From assembly GCA_008828725.1 (NCBI GenBank), contig MEHQ01002861.1, positions 1 through 64,000 of the forward strand: DNA of 64,000 nt, given 5' to 3'. The notes beneath the pieces were generated by a model, which ran no database searches, was not told the DNA's origin, and was given only the letters and a program-made list of their open reading frames with translations. Origin of the DNA: Saccharina japonica (Eukaryota > Sar > Phaeophyceae > Laminariales > Laminariaceae). Both the position numbers and the translations under genes were made by a program. Position 1 is the stretch's first letter, and each line of letters begins with the position of its first letter. Shown here piece by piece: positions 31,966 through 42,052 of this stretch.

Positions 31966-32300
31966 TTGTCCATACAATCAGTTTTTGTCTGTCCAGGCTT
32001 CTCTAATTCGGACCAATACATTTCTCGTGGTCGCCTCGTCTACCCCAGGCGACGAAGACCATTTTGCCTGCCGGCCGACTACAGGTGGTATTCCAAAGCC
32101 CTCGAACATGGTTTCGGAAAAAGATTTGTCTACCAAATCAAGGTGCGCTCGACGTTCCGTTGCAGGAAGTAGGAAAGATTCTGCAGGAAGAGATGCTCGG
32201 GCCGGATACTAACTCCTACGTTACTTTTTGTCATCCTGAAGGCCCCAAAACTGTCATAAGGACGGCCAGCTTAGTTTTATTCATCTCGGAACCAGGGCAT
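31966..32300 (+). CDS. Possible upstream exons of the plus-strand membrane-protein gene
   Basis: Frame 31,966-32,134 reads VFVCPGFSNSDQYISRGRLV, then DYRWYSKALEHGFGKRFVYQ, ending at AAG/GTGCGC, a donor-like site in phase 0. Shortly after, in phase 0, comes EEMLGPDTNSYVTFCHPEGP, then KTVIRTASLVLFIS. Joining them would need an intron of only 23 or 44 nt, so the structure is unresolved. Same strand and close upstream of the confirmed terminal exons. Confidence 0.3.
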
Positions 32301-32727
32301 GGGCAGACTAGGGCTGCCGGCCGATCTACCATCATCTCTCGAGCTGTGTGTACATGGTGACGTTTGGTTTCTCTCATATGCCCTTTTGATAGGTATCCTG
32401 ACGTGTCCGTGTTGTTTGGGTGTCAGGTGCCTCAGAGCTGAGCCACGAATAGCTCACAATGAAGCATACGATATCAAGTGTGTTGTGGCTGTACGATACA
32501 CACAAACAGTATGCTATAGGATAGGAGGTGACATCAGCGATGCCCAACATAAAGTACAACTTGAGACAGGTGGGACATATGGCTCGCAGGCGCCCGTTTC
32601 GACCAAATCATGGACGTTGGCTAGCACTTTGTATTTGGCCTACGGGTACCAACGCATCGTCGACACACTGTCGTTGCCGAAGTGGAGTTGAAGCTAACGT
32701 TGTCTCCGGCAATCGTTGGACTGACAG

Positions 32728-34608
32728 AAGGGCGATCCTGGCTACGCTGTGCGTATCCCTGTTTCTGATGGCGACGACCGTACTGCCGGGCGAAAGAGGT
32801 GAGTCTTCCTCATACATACAACATCTCTTACGTACGACCTACAGGGGTCCGCATCTGAGATAGACCTGTTTTTTATTCTGCCGATACTTTTACTGAAAGA
32901 ACGAAGGCAACAAATCACACGCCGTTTGTGTCCAACGGTGCCGTGAGTAAAAAATAAAAAATCGCGTTTTCGTCTTTTTTTTTCGTGTCTTTTTGTTTAG
33001 TATTCACATTCGAAGGCAGATTTCGTATGGGATTCCAAATGGCCAATTTTCAATACACTTATTTTCCGAAGGCTATGAAAATCACATTCTAGACAAGATT
33101 TTTTTCGAAAAAACCCAGAAACGGAAAATTTTTCAGCGCTATCAAAAATGAATATGTTTCACCAAAACAAGTTGAAGCATGATCGTATAGCCTATCACCA
33201 CATCGCCGTGATCATAGTTTGAATGTCTTGTCAAGAATGTGATTTTCATAGCCTTCGGAAAATAAGTGTATTGAAAATTGGCCCTTTGCAATCCCATACG
33301 AAATCTGCCTTCGAAGGTGAATATTAAACAAAAAATACACGAAAAAAAAAAGAGGCAAACGCGAATTTTCTTTTTTACTCACGGCACCGTTGGACACAGA
33401 CGGCGTGTGGTTTGTTGCATTCATTCTTTCAGTAAAGGTATCTGCAGAATAAAAAACAAAACAGGCCAATCTCAGATGCGGACCCCCGTAGTGTTCAGTT
33501 TCTATACCATCACGTGCATGTGCCTTGAGAAAACCAATCACCAGCACAAGCTACTTTAGGCTTCCGAAAACAAAGAAGAAACACTAACTTCATCACACCC
33601 TATTCAATAGCAAGATCTATCTTAGGCTTCGAAAACAAACATGGAAGTCGAGGCTAGCAACGTTTCCCGACCGTACATAACAGTTTTCATGTGACAGACT
33701 TCAGCAGTAGCGTGCTAGCGATGGGTTTAACTCCTCGGTAACTCCGCCCGTTGATGGCACGTGTGTTCACACGAACGAACAAGTACGTGAACCTTGCTCG
33801 TCGCGTGCACCCGTTCGCTTGTCATATACTACGTTGTTTCAGGTGGCAATGCGGCAGCAATCGTCCTGCAACTCAACGAGATGTTCGACAGGGTATGGTG
33901 CCCACTCCCCACCTGGGCACACATAGGCCTCGTCATTGCGGTAGGCGTCTCAAGTTTCCACAAAGGAGTACGGTAAAGCGCGTCATGATTGGTCGATCGT
34001 GTGCGAGACGGATATACATATATATATATATATATATACATATATATATACCAGGTATATATTATATTGTGTGGGTACCCCGATATAAGAGACGTTACGG
34101 TAAGACAATAGCACAGTTTAGAGAGGCCAAAGCGGCTGGTCCGCACCTACACTAAAGCTATATATTTCCCACTTTAGACAAGAGAAAAGGCTAGTTAACA
34201 GACGTGTTTTCGGCCTGTACTAAACCTCTCGTAAGTGTACATATATGCCACTGTGTAGGGTCATTCTTATCGGAACCAAACATTTCCAAAACAAACATTT
34301 TTTTTTTTCGCGCAATTTGATAGATTTCCATTTTTTCCATTTATTTTTCCATTCATTGGAACGCGAAGGCTTCCAAACATTTTGCCCTCTTCTGAAGAAT
34401 TTCCAATGTTTCCATTTTGTTTCCAATGTTTCCTCTTTTTCCTATTTTGTTTGGAAAAACTTATTGGGAATTATGGGGAAAAGCTGCTCGATAAGAATGC
34501 CCCTTACCCTGACGCCTCCCTTGTTCGGTATTCGTCTCTGTATATCAGGCGTGGGTGCTGTTCTTCCGTGTTGGTGCTGATTTCTGGAACAATTTACGCA
34601 GGAACTGA
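32728..34608 (+). CDS. C-terminal exons of a membrane protein, three exons
   Basis: Exon A 32,728-32,798 (AILATLCVSLFLMATTVLPG, a hydrophobic segment) ends AGAG/GTGAGT. Exon B 33,843-33,940 (FDRVWCPLPTWAHIGLVIA at its end) is bounded by TTTCAG and GCG/GTAGGC. Exon C 34,549-34,608 (AWVLFFRVGADFWNNLRRN then TGA) follows ATCAG. Intron phases 1 and 0 match. A minus-strand paralogue at 41,261-42,052 has exons B and C of identical length (98 and 60 nt) and the same splice sites, phases and stop position, while intron sequence diverges at the exon borders. Intron 1 holds a foldback element and intron 2 a MITE. The product is a membrane protein with at least two hydrophobic segments, family unknown. 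Confidence 0.7.
32842..33488. mobile_element. Foldback element family beta, copy 2, inside an intron
   Basis: 647-bp palindrome with ends CAGGGGTCCGCATCTGAGA and CGGGGGTCCGCATCTGAGA, TA on both sides (32,840-32,841 and 33,489-33,490). It shares ACTGAAAGAACNAAGGC and CACACGCCGTTTGTGTCCAA with copy 1 at 20,425. It lies wholly within intron 1 of the membrane-protein gene. Confidence 0.85.
34013..34052. repeat. (AT)n microsatellite
   Basis: Alternating TA run interrupted by two C residues, ending next to TACCAGGTA. Confidence 0.9.
34258..34504. mobile_element. MITE family delta, copy 1, inside an intron
   Basis: 247 bp. The left end GGGTCATTCTTATCGGA and right end (inverted) AGGGGCATTCTTATCGAG are flanked by TA (34,256-34,257 and 34,505-34,506). 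The interior is built of TTTCCAT/GGAAAT-type words. It sits in intron 2 of the membrane-protein gene, just before exon C. Confidence 0.85.
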
Positions 34609-36105
34609 AGGTGTAGCAGCCCGACCCCAAGATACAGGAAGCTGCCAGCTGACAAAGCACCGCACAACGTGTTGGCGTGACTGGGGAGAAAACAAGCTAT
34701 CAAATCAAGGAGGGCTACAGTAGCAAAACCAATATCGACCGCCGGGATGTTGGTGCCGTGGGTTATGCGCGTATACTCTTGGAACGTTCGGAGACTTTGG
34801 TAGATGTTGTGTCGTGTATTTGACCTTCTGTCTCGCAGTATGTTTTCTTGGATGCTCATGGGGCGGGTCATTACGCATATTAGGCACTTCTGTAACTCAA
34901 GCGAATATAGCAGGGATATTTATCTCGCTATCAGGAGATTTGAGTGTGATGTCGTTCAGTCGACTCCCCATGTAGTTGTATGTTTCGTGTCATCCTCAAT
35001 TGCCCCTGGACTACTGGTTTGCACCGCACGTGCGATCCGCCAGGCGGTTTGTGTTTTCGGAGATAGCTGGTGGTAAACTGGCGAATTCTTGACGAAAGTA
35101 GCCCACTTCAAGGGATGAATCGACGCCCCCCTCCAATTTCATGCGATAACGTCGAGACCATACCGTATGCCGAGGACACGTTTTTACGCTGAAACACATC
35201 CACACCGTCAGCTCAACCTGCGCTTGTACGAGTACGTACAGCGTGTACGTTGAGCTCACGTTGTGATGAGTTTCAGCTTGACAACGTTGCCTCAGCGCAT
35301 GGTACGGTTCTCAACGTTTGTGAACAATGGGAGGGGGGTCATTTCAAACAGCCAGGCGAACTTGTATCATGATCCGCAGGTCGGCCAGGTGTATGTACAA
35401 TACACTCCTTCATTAAATTTACCGTATACGTACATGAGTGTTGCAGGCAGTAGATCTGGGATTGTTTCCAGAGTAGGGGTTTGTTAGAAGAGTGGCATGC
35501 CCGTCGACTCTTATGACCCGGCGAGTGGGACTATCCGTCGGTGTTGACTGTATCGTATGGTGATATTTGTAGGAATACGCTGCGTTCTGTGGTAAATACC
35601 GCCCGGCTCGGACAGGACGACAGAGTACATGTACACCGAACCTTGTGCATTGTAATATTGGAGGTATGGTATATTGTAGTCCCACTGGCGTGGTTTTCCA
35701 TTTAATTGTGGGCCGGTATGGGTACATTTTGCAGGTATCTTTTTGGAAAACAGTACGGTACATACCACAATGGTTTTCAACAGTAAGACTTTAGGATGGA
35801 CAGGCTGCCCCAATCCGTATTGTGTTTACTCCCCACCAGTGCAGTGTAGACTGCAGGCGAGGTGGCCCCTCGGTGTTTAAATCTTCGTTTAAAAAATAAC
35901 CAGGGAGGGTTTCAAAATCGACGTGTCGGTTTTTCTCGCTTATTCCTTGATAGTGATATATACTGGCATCGGACGTCGGTGTCCCCTACCAGATTGGTTG
36001 TACGGAAGCCAACCATCGTTGCTTCGAGTGAGTTCCCGTTCGTGGAGGGCTACCAAGGCAATATGTGCGACCATATTTCAATGATCGACTACGAGGTTGT
36101 TTGTT
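34609..36105. other. No confident gene in about 1.5 kb
   Basis: 3' flank of the plus-strand gene. The minus-strand open frame 34,545-34,871 overlaps exon C antisense and is probably a shadow of it. Nothing else is recognised. Confidence 0.35.
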
Positions 36106-36107
36106 TA

Positions 36108-36840
36108 AGGGGCCCCTTCGGTCATGATGAAACACGAGTCTTCCATCGTTGAAAAAGATTTTGTTTTCGTTTTTTTTACAGCAGCAATACTATTTCTGGT
36201 ATAATAACATAATATCAGTACTCCTTACGGAAAACGGCATAGCTCCAGTTCTAATGCTCAGTATTTCGCCCAAAGAGTAGTTGCAAAGAGCCTAGACCAT
36301 GGTCAACATTTGTGTCTCGGGAGGCATAACGATCAGACGCCTTGGTCGTCACGAAAAGTGCCTCTAAGGGCCATTCTTATCGAGCAGCTTTTTTCCATAA
36401 TTTCCAATCTTGTTTTCCAAAAAAAAAAGGAAATCTTGGAAATCTTGGAAATTATGGAAATATTGGAAATTCTTCAGAGGGCAAAATGTTTGGAAGGCTT
36501 CACGTTCCAATAAATGGAAAAAAAAAATGGAAAAAATGGAAATCTAAAAAATTGCGCGAAAAACAACATGGAAATTTTGGAAATTTATGGCTCCGATAAG
36601 AACGACCCTAAGAGGCACTTTTCGTGACGACCAAGGCGTCTGATCGATATGCCTCCCGAGGCTCTTTGCAACTACTCTTTGGGCGAAATACTGAGCATTA
36701 GAACTGGAGCAATGCCGTTTTCCGTAAGGAGTACTGATATGGTGTTATTATACCAGAAATAGTATTGTTGCTGTAAAAAAAACGTTTTTTTTTTTTCAAC
36801 GATGAAAGACTCGTGTTTCATGATGACCGAAGGGGCCCCT
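36108..36840. mobile_element. Foldback element family gamma with a nested MITE
   Basis: Arms start AGGGGCCCCTTCGGTCATGA and mirror at the right end, with TA at 36,106-36,107 and 36,841-36,842. Arm blocks include AATACTATTTCTGGTATAAT, CTCCTTACGGAAAACGGCAT, GCTCAGTATTTCGCCCAAAG and CCTTGGTCGTCACGAAAAGT. The centre is interrupted by the delta MITE, leaving about 490 bp for the element itself. Confidence 0.85.
36367..36608. mobile_element. MITE family delta, copy 2, nested
   Basis: 242 bp, opposite orientation to copy 1: left end AGGGCCATTCTTATCGAG, right end (inverted) GGGTCGTTCTTATCGGA, TA at 36,365-36,366 and 36,609-36,610. Same GGAAAT-rich interior. Inserted at the centre of the gamma palindrome. 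Confidence 0.85.
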
Positions 36841-36842
36841 TA

Positions 36843-37077
36843 AGGGACGTTGGTTCATTCCGAACACCCATAACACGACTGTGTACTAACTACTGGGTGT
36901 AAGGGCAAGGATTGGTGTGTGGCATGCACCCTCTGCATGCAGCAGCAGCAGCAGCAGCTTACCACGAGCTGGCCACGCTCGTGTCGCCGAGGATGCTTCA
37001 CCCGTTCACCCTACCCGTACAGCCTAAATAAAGCGGTATAAACTCAACCTATTTGCCACGTACAGTGTTTACTACCT
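36843..37077. other. No gene seen; short (CAG)n at 36,938-36,958
   Basis: Seven CAG/GCA units; otherwise unique sequence. Confidence 0.5.
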
Positions 37078-37330
37078 GTGTGTTTGTGTGTTCTTCACAC
37101 TAAGTAAGCCGTTCTCTCTACCCCGTCGACATCCAGCACATCCAGTGTCCGGGGCGATTCTTCGTCCTAGAGAGATACAAGTTATTCTGTGGTCACGAAG
37201 CCACGACACAGAGATACTACGTTGCAGCGCACAGTAAGCAGAGCAGGCAACGCAATGTCATATACGACAGACACGACCTACTCTGCTAGCAATTCAGATG
37301 CGTGGAAGAGAGAAAAGGAAAGGAAATAAC
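37078..37330 (-). mobile_element. AC-tailed dispersed repeat, copy at 37.1 kb
   Basis: Tail side TGTGTGTTCTTCACACTAAG, then CCGTCGACATCCAGCACATC, GTCACGAAGCCACGACACAG, GCAGAGCAGGCAACGCAATG and TCTGCTAGCAATTC, the reverse complement of the 25.2-kb copy. Confidence 0.7.
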
Positions 37331-37636
37331 AGAACACAATCATGCAAACAAACGAAGTGTAGTGCGGCCCGCGAAGATGTGAGTGCGCCCCGCGGACATG
37401 TGACAGACAGTATAAAGGAAACAAAAAACAAAGCACAACGTAGACAGAGTGATACTGAGAACGAAAGGAAAAGGCAGACAACCGAGGCAGCACACAACAA
37501 CAAAAAGCACCCTCCAGGCAGCCGAGGCAGTTATTTGCACCGGTAGTACAGACAGGTTCCACCAAGTAGTCGGTCTGGTACCTTGCTACCCTGGAGCACA
37601 GCAGTAGATGAACACATCGTACTTACCTGTATCACA
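37331..37636. other. No gene seen; purine-rich extension of the repeat
   Basis: AAAGGAA-type purine runs mirror the T-rich start of the 25.0-kb copy, so the repeat may extend to about 37,480. Confidence 0.35.
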
Positions 37637-38806
37637 TACCGTAATCATGCGAAGGATGGCACCCGTCGGAGAGATGGCACCCATCGGAGAGATCGCACCA
37701 TGGTGCAAAGAATAAAGCAAGAACAGCATACTGTAATTTAATTGTATTTCCGCACCCCCATCGGGTAGATGGCACCGGGTGCGATCTCTCCGATGAAAAT
37801 CCAAGACTGAGTGCTACCGCAACGGGCCAAATTTGAGCTGCACGAGGCACCGTACTATGCAGTAGGTTCCTTAGGCATGCGCTGAGCTACATATCATCAG
37901 GGCGCCACTCCTCTCAGGCACCATTATTGTACCGACGCAGTTCACGCGTTGAAGTGAGTCGATTTCTTTTCATTTAATCGGTATAGAAATTTTATGCTCT
38001 CAACCAAGGAAAACACACACACACATATGCATGCCGCCTACAGTCCCCAGATCACAGGAGCTCGTATGGTACTATGTATATGTACGATACCCAACCCTAT
38101 ATACGCAGCACCGTTTCACCCCAGTAAGGCCGGGTGTGTATTACCATTCGGCATCGAACCATCGGAGAGATGGCACCGGGGGTGCCTTGAAAACACTAGA
38201 ACCAAACGATTTCATTTTCTTTCCGCACCGGTGTCGGAGAGATCGACACCCATCGGAGAGATCGCACCGGGGGTGCCACAAAAAGAGAAGAACATCATAT
38301 AACAGCCGATTTTCTTAATTGAGAATTGCCTTTCCGATGAGAATGAAAATCGATTTTAGTACTTCGTTGTTTTTTACGAGTTGTTTTTCGCTCACAATAC
38401 AAATTTAACCTAGAATATGTGTTCCTCGATGTTAGGTATCGATCCACGAAAAAAAAATCGAAATCAATCTTGACAAGCTCGTAAAACAGAGGAGATAAGG
38501 GAATTGGCATTTTTAGGCGAGGTACCTCGCCCATAAATCCAGATTGTTTTGGATCTTCGATATCTTGAGGCTGCCGATGCCGATTTCGTTTTTGTTTTGT
38601 GTCATCTACGGCTGTCACAACTGACAATAGTTTACTGTGTAATTGTTTACTGTGAGGGAAGTACATGTCTTAAACTTCAAAATACCAATATTTTCGATTT
38701 TCATTCTCATCGGAAAGGCAATTATGAATTACTGGTAGGAAAATCGGCTGTTATTTAAAAAAAACGTGACCGCACCCTGTGCCATTCTTCGCATGATTAC
38801 GGTAGT
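37637..38806. mobile_element. Probable TIR element with CGGAGAGAT motif clusters and a nested insertion
   Basis: ACCGTAATCATGCGAAGG at 37,638 is matched inverted by TTCGCATGATTACGGT ending at 38,803 (25 of 26 bases over the full arm). Between them the word CATCGGAGAGATSGCACC or close variants occurs about seven times in both orientations (37,660-37,715, 37,757-37,797, 38,158-38,185, 38,230-38,275). A second element is nested at 38,302-38,751. No target duplication recognised. Confidence 0.5.
38302..38751. mobile_element. TA-flanked TIR element (ACAGCCGATTTTC ends)
   Basis: 450 bp. ACAGCCGATTTTC at the left and its complement at the right, followed inward by AATTGCCTTTCCGATGAGAA / TTCTCATCGGAAAGGCAATT. 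TA lies on both sides (38,300-38,301 and 38,752-38,753). Confidence 0.85.
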
Positions 38807-39920
38807 ACTCGTATACCTATCACATCATACCCGACATACACAAGGGCAAACATCAAAAACAGGTATACCTACGCTCTATGAATTATTTATATTAACACAA
38901 TATGCAATATACAAGATATTGCACATCTTCTCCCAGTCTACTGCATACTTGGAGTATCGAGTTCATTTCGTACTTTAGTACTGAGGGTACTTCATTGCGG
39001 CTCTGCGGCCTGAATACTACGAGTAGTGGGGGTATGAGCAGTACTGTCGGCCTAAGCACTGCGAGTACTGCAAGTATGAACAGTACATTACCCCGAGTAC
39101 AAGCAGTACCCGCAGTACAAACATTCGAAATGCTTGAGGTACGGAATGTCGACAGTAATGCGTAAATGATACCAGCCATAGTTTGGTTGATAGTACATGA
39201 TTGTCGTAATATGTATGCTATCAGACAGTGTGCAGAATGTTATGTCAAGTTCAACGTCGATCACTCACAACTATTCCCAGAAACAAAACCGAAAACGAAG
39301 GAAAAAAAATACAAACATATCTTAAGACAGGCAGAACAAGAATCTACGCAAGGTAGAAAATAATGTTTTAACACTGAATTCGAGCTATTAAGGGGACAAC
39401 CGACCAAAACATCAAACTCTGATGCCTGGCCGAAATAACCCGTAACCGTACACTCATTGTTTCTAATATAGTAGCCGTACCATGTGTACTACTGTGACAC
39501 GGGAGTCCAGAACTCCGTACAACATAACATGCGGCATTCAGCGGACCCTGTTGCGATGTGAGTGATGCCCACGGGGGTTGCAACGCTCGTCCATATGCAC
39601 GAATCGTCCAAATCAGAGGCACGTGTCAATAGCACACGTGTATCCGTGCCGCTGAAGGTCGACTCTAAGAGAGAAGACCGTACCTCGCAAGTACACATTA
39701 TCGCGCGACAAATCTCAACACAAGATTATGTACATTGACCCCTCGTGGCGCGCTGCCCTTTCTACGACTAAGAATACTATTTACAAATCACCTCTCGTTC
39801 TGCAGTCAGCCACAGCTTGCGAAGAACCCTTCTGATGACCCTGGTCTACTGCAGTAACGTGAATGGGTGGTGATACTACGAACATGGAACACCTTGTCTA
39901 CACCTATCCTTCGCCTGGAC
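38807..39920. other. No gene seen
   Basis: Rich in AGTACT and GTACTG words. The open frames have no recognisable motifs. Confidence 0.35.
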
Positions 39921-39924
39921 GTTT

Positions 39925-41060
39925 TCTCTGCCGCGACACTTGCCGCGACACCTACCGCGACACTTGCCACGAATCTTGCCACGAATCGGGCCGCGACCCT
40001 ACATGGCGCGACACGTGCCGCGACATTTGCTGCGAAACTCTCCGCGACACACACCGTGACACATGCCGCGACACACCGCGAAAAATGCTGTATGCCTCCC
40101 CGCGACAATTGCCGCGACACTTTCCGCGAAACTTGCCTCCATTCGTGCCGCGAAGCTTTCCACGAAGCTTGCCGCGATGCTTGCCGTGACACTTGCCGCG
40201 AAGCTTGCCGTGGCTCTTACGGCGAAGCTTGCCGCGACGCTTGCCGCGACACTTGACACTTGCAGCGACACTTGCCGCGATGCGCACCGCGATTCGGACG
40301 CTTGCCACAGCGTCTTCCGCGATGCTTTCCCTGACGCTCGCCGCTAAGATTGCCGTGACGCTTGCCGCGAAGATTGACACTTGCAGCGACACTTGCAGCG
40401 ACACTTGCCTCGACATTTGCCGCGAATCGTTCCGCGACATTTTCCGCGAATCACACCGCGACGATTGCCGCGACGATGGCCGCGACGCTTGCCGCGACGC
40501 TTGCCGCGACGCCTGCCGCAACGCTTGCCGCGAAGCTTGCCACTACGCTTGTCGCGACGCTAAATGGCGTGGCAATTGCCACGACACGCACAGCGACACT
40601 CGCCGCGACACGCGCCGCGACAAGTGCCGCGATACACCGCGACACAGGGCGCGACACTCTACGCGACACTTGCCGCGACACGCGCTGCGTCACTTGCCGC
40701 GACACGCGCTGCGTCACTTGCCGCGACGCTTGATGCGAAAAATGCTGCGACACTCTGCGCGATCCTTGACGCGAAACATGCGACTACACTTGCCGCGACA
40801 CTTGTCGCGAGGACTGTTGCGAAACTTTCCGCGGTGCTTGCCGCCGAGCTCGACGAAACACACACCGCGGCACTTGCCGCAACACGTTTCACGGTCCTTC
40901 CCGAGGCGCATACCGTGACAGTTGCCGTGGCACTGGCCGTGTCATGCCTCGTCGAGTGCCACGGCCACTGCCACGGGAAGAACTGTGGCGCAATCCGCCG
41001 CGGCGCCTACTGTACGTGTCGCGACATTTCGCGACATGACGCGAAATGTCGCGGTACGGT
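39925..41060. repeat. Degenerate minisatellite, 12-bp unit CTTGCCGCGACA
   Basis: About 1.1 kb dominated by TTGCCGCGACAC-type units, roughly 80 or more. Because 12 is a multiple of three, several frames stay open on both strands and would give four-residue repeats such as LPRH, CRDT or ATLA. The open frames switch strand and frame, and no start context or flanking exon is seen, so I read this as a non-coding array rather than a repeat protein. A translated repeat protein cannot be excluded. Confidence 0.8.
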
Positions 41061-41260
41061 TCTCGACATGCCGCGACACGAACCGCGGACAGTGCCACGA
41101 AATAGTCAAATCATTTAGATCCGTGCCAAGAACCCGGTGATTGCATGCGATCGTTTTAAAACCCTTCTTGTGGATGCTTTGCCTTCTATGGCGACTCATC
41201 AGGACCAAGGTCAACCGTTCGCCGCCGACTTCGTTCTCCTTCAGCCAGGCTGCCACATGT

Positions 41261-42052
41261 TCAATTGCTGCGTAGGGTCTTGATCAAATCGGCACCAACA
41301 CGGAAGAACAGAGCCCATGCCTGTCGTATAGAGACGATCGTCGACAGAGGGAAGCGTGAGCGTTCGGATCACACAGTATGCCCGTCTCGCATGGGGTCCA
41401 CCAACCATGACACGCCGTACGCTGCATGCACGCAATGAAAAACTGGCGTTGAGGGGTTAATGATTGCCCTGCGTTCGACACTCCAGACGCTTACCGCAAT
41501 AACGAGGCCAATGTGTGCCCAGGTTGGCAGTGGACACCACACCCTGTCGAACGTGTCGTTGAGTTCGAGGAGGATTGCTGTCGCACCGCCACCTGAAACA
41601 GCAAAGGACGCGAACGGTGAAGGCCATAAGGAGGATTAGCTACTGGTATGAAAGCGTTTAGGTGGACGTTCGTAGCACCAACACGCGATGACACCATCGA
41701 CGTGTATAATCCATCGCTAGACGTAATGCAAGCACGTTTACCAAAACGCTATTTCGAACACGGGCCGGACACGTTCGTTGTCCGCCTTCGCTTCCGATGC
41801 GTGGCTACGAAGCCTGGCCTAGATTGTGTTGGGTGTGTATTCCTCCCGCGAAGCCTACACGGACTGCTACAGGTATAGAAAAACAGATGCCTATCTAGAT
41901 ATTTTGAGCGTAGATATGTCCTGATCTGCACGATCTGGTACACGAGAAGTACGCAAGTGAGTAGTAGGTGCGCCGTGGACTCACCTCTTACACCTGAAAG
42001 CAAGCCCACCATCCTCAGCAAGAGGTAGCAGCAAATGCTTGCCCAGACCGCC
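41261..42052 (-). CDS. C-terminal exons of the paralogous membrane protein, three exons
   Basis: Minus-strand exons: A' 42,052-41,985 (AVWASICCYLLLRMVGLLSG, hydrophobic; donor AGAG/GTGAGT), B' 41,592-41,495 (FDRVWCPLPTWAHIGLVIA at its end; donor GCG/GTAAGC), C' 41,320-41,261 (AWALFFRVGADLIKTLRSN then TGA). Phases 1 and 0 match across both introns. Compared with the plus-strand paralogue, the six differences in the second half of exon B are all third-position and silent, which indicates protein-level selection. Upstream exons lie inside the duplicated block. Family unknown. Confidence 0.7.

Noticed and set aside
32135-32157. 23-nt intron in the plus-strand membrane-protein gene
   Set aside because: Phases match, but the length is implausible; a 44-nt alternative exists, so no junction is claimed.
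33829-34146. Minus-strand frame over exon B conserved with the paralogue
   Set aside because: Both strands look conserved because codon phases align, but only the plus sense has exact AG/GT borders where homology ends; the minus frame runs through an (AT)n repeat.
34545-34871. 108-codon minus-strand frame ending in SAPTRKNSTHA
   Set aside because: It overlaps exon C antisense. The paralogue shares the plus-sense splice site and stop codon, which better explains the conservation.
39952-40918. Long open frames (up to 241 codons) in the 12-bp array
   Set aside because: A 12-bp unit keeps several frames open on both strands at once. No start context, signal peptide or flanking exon supports one of them.
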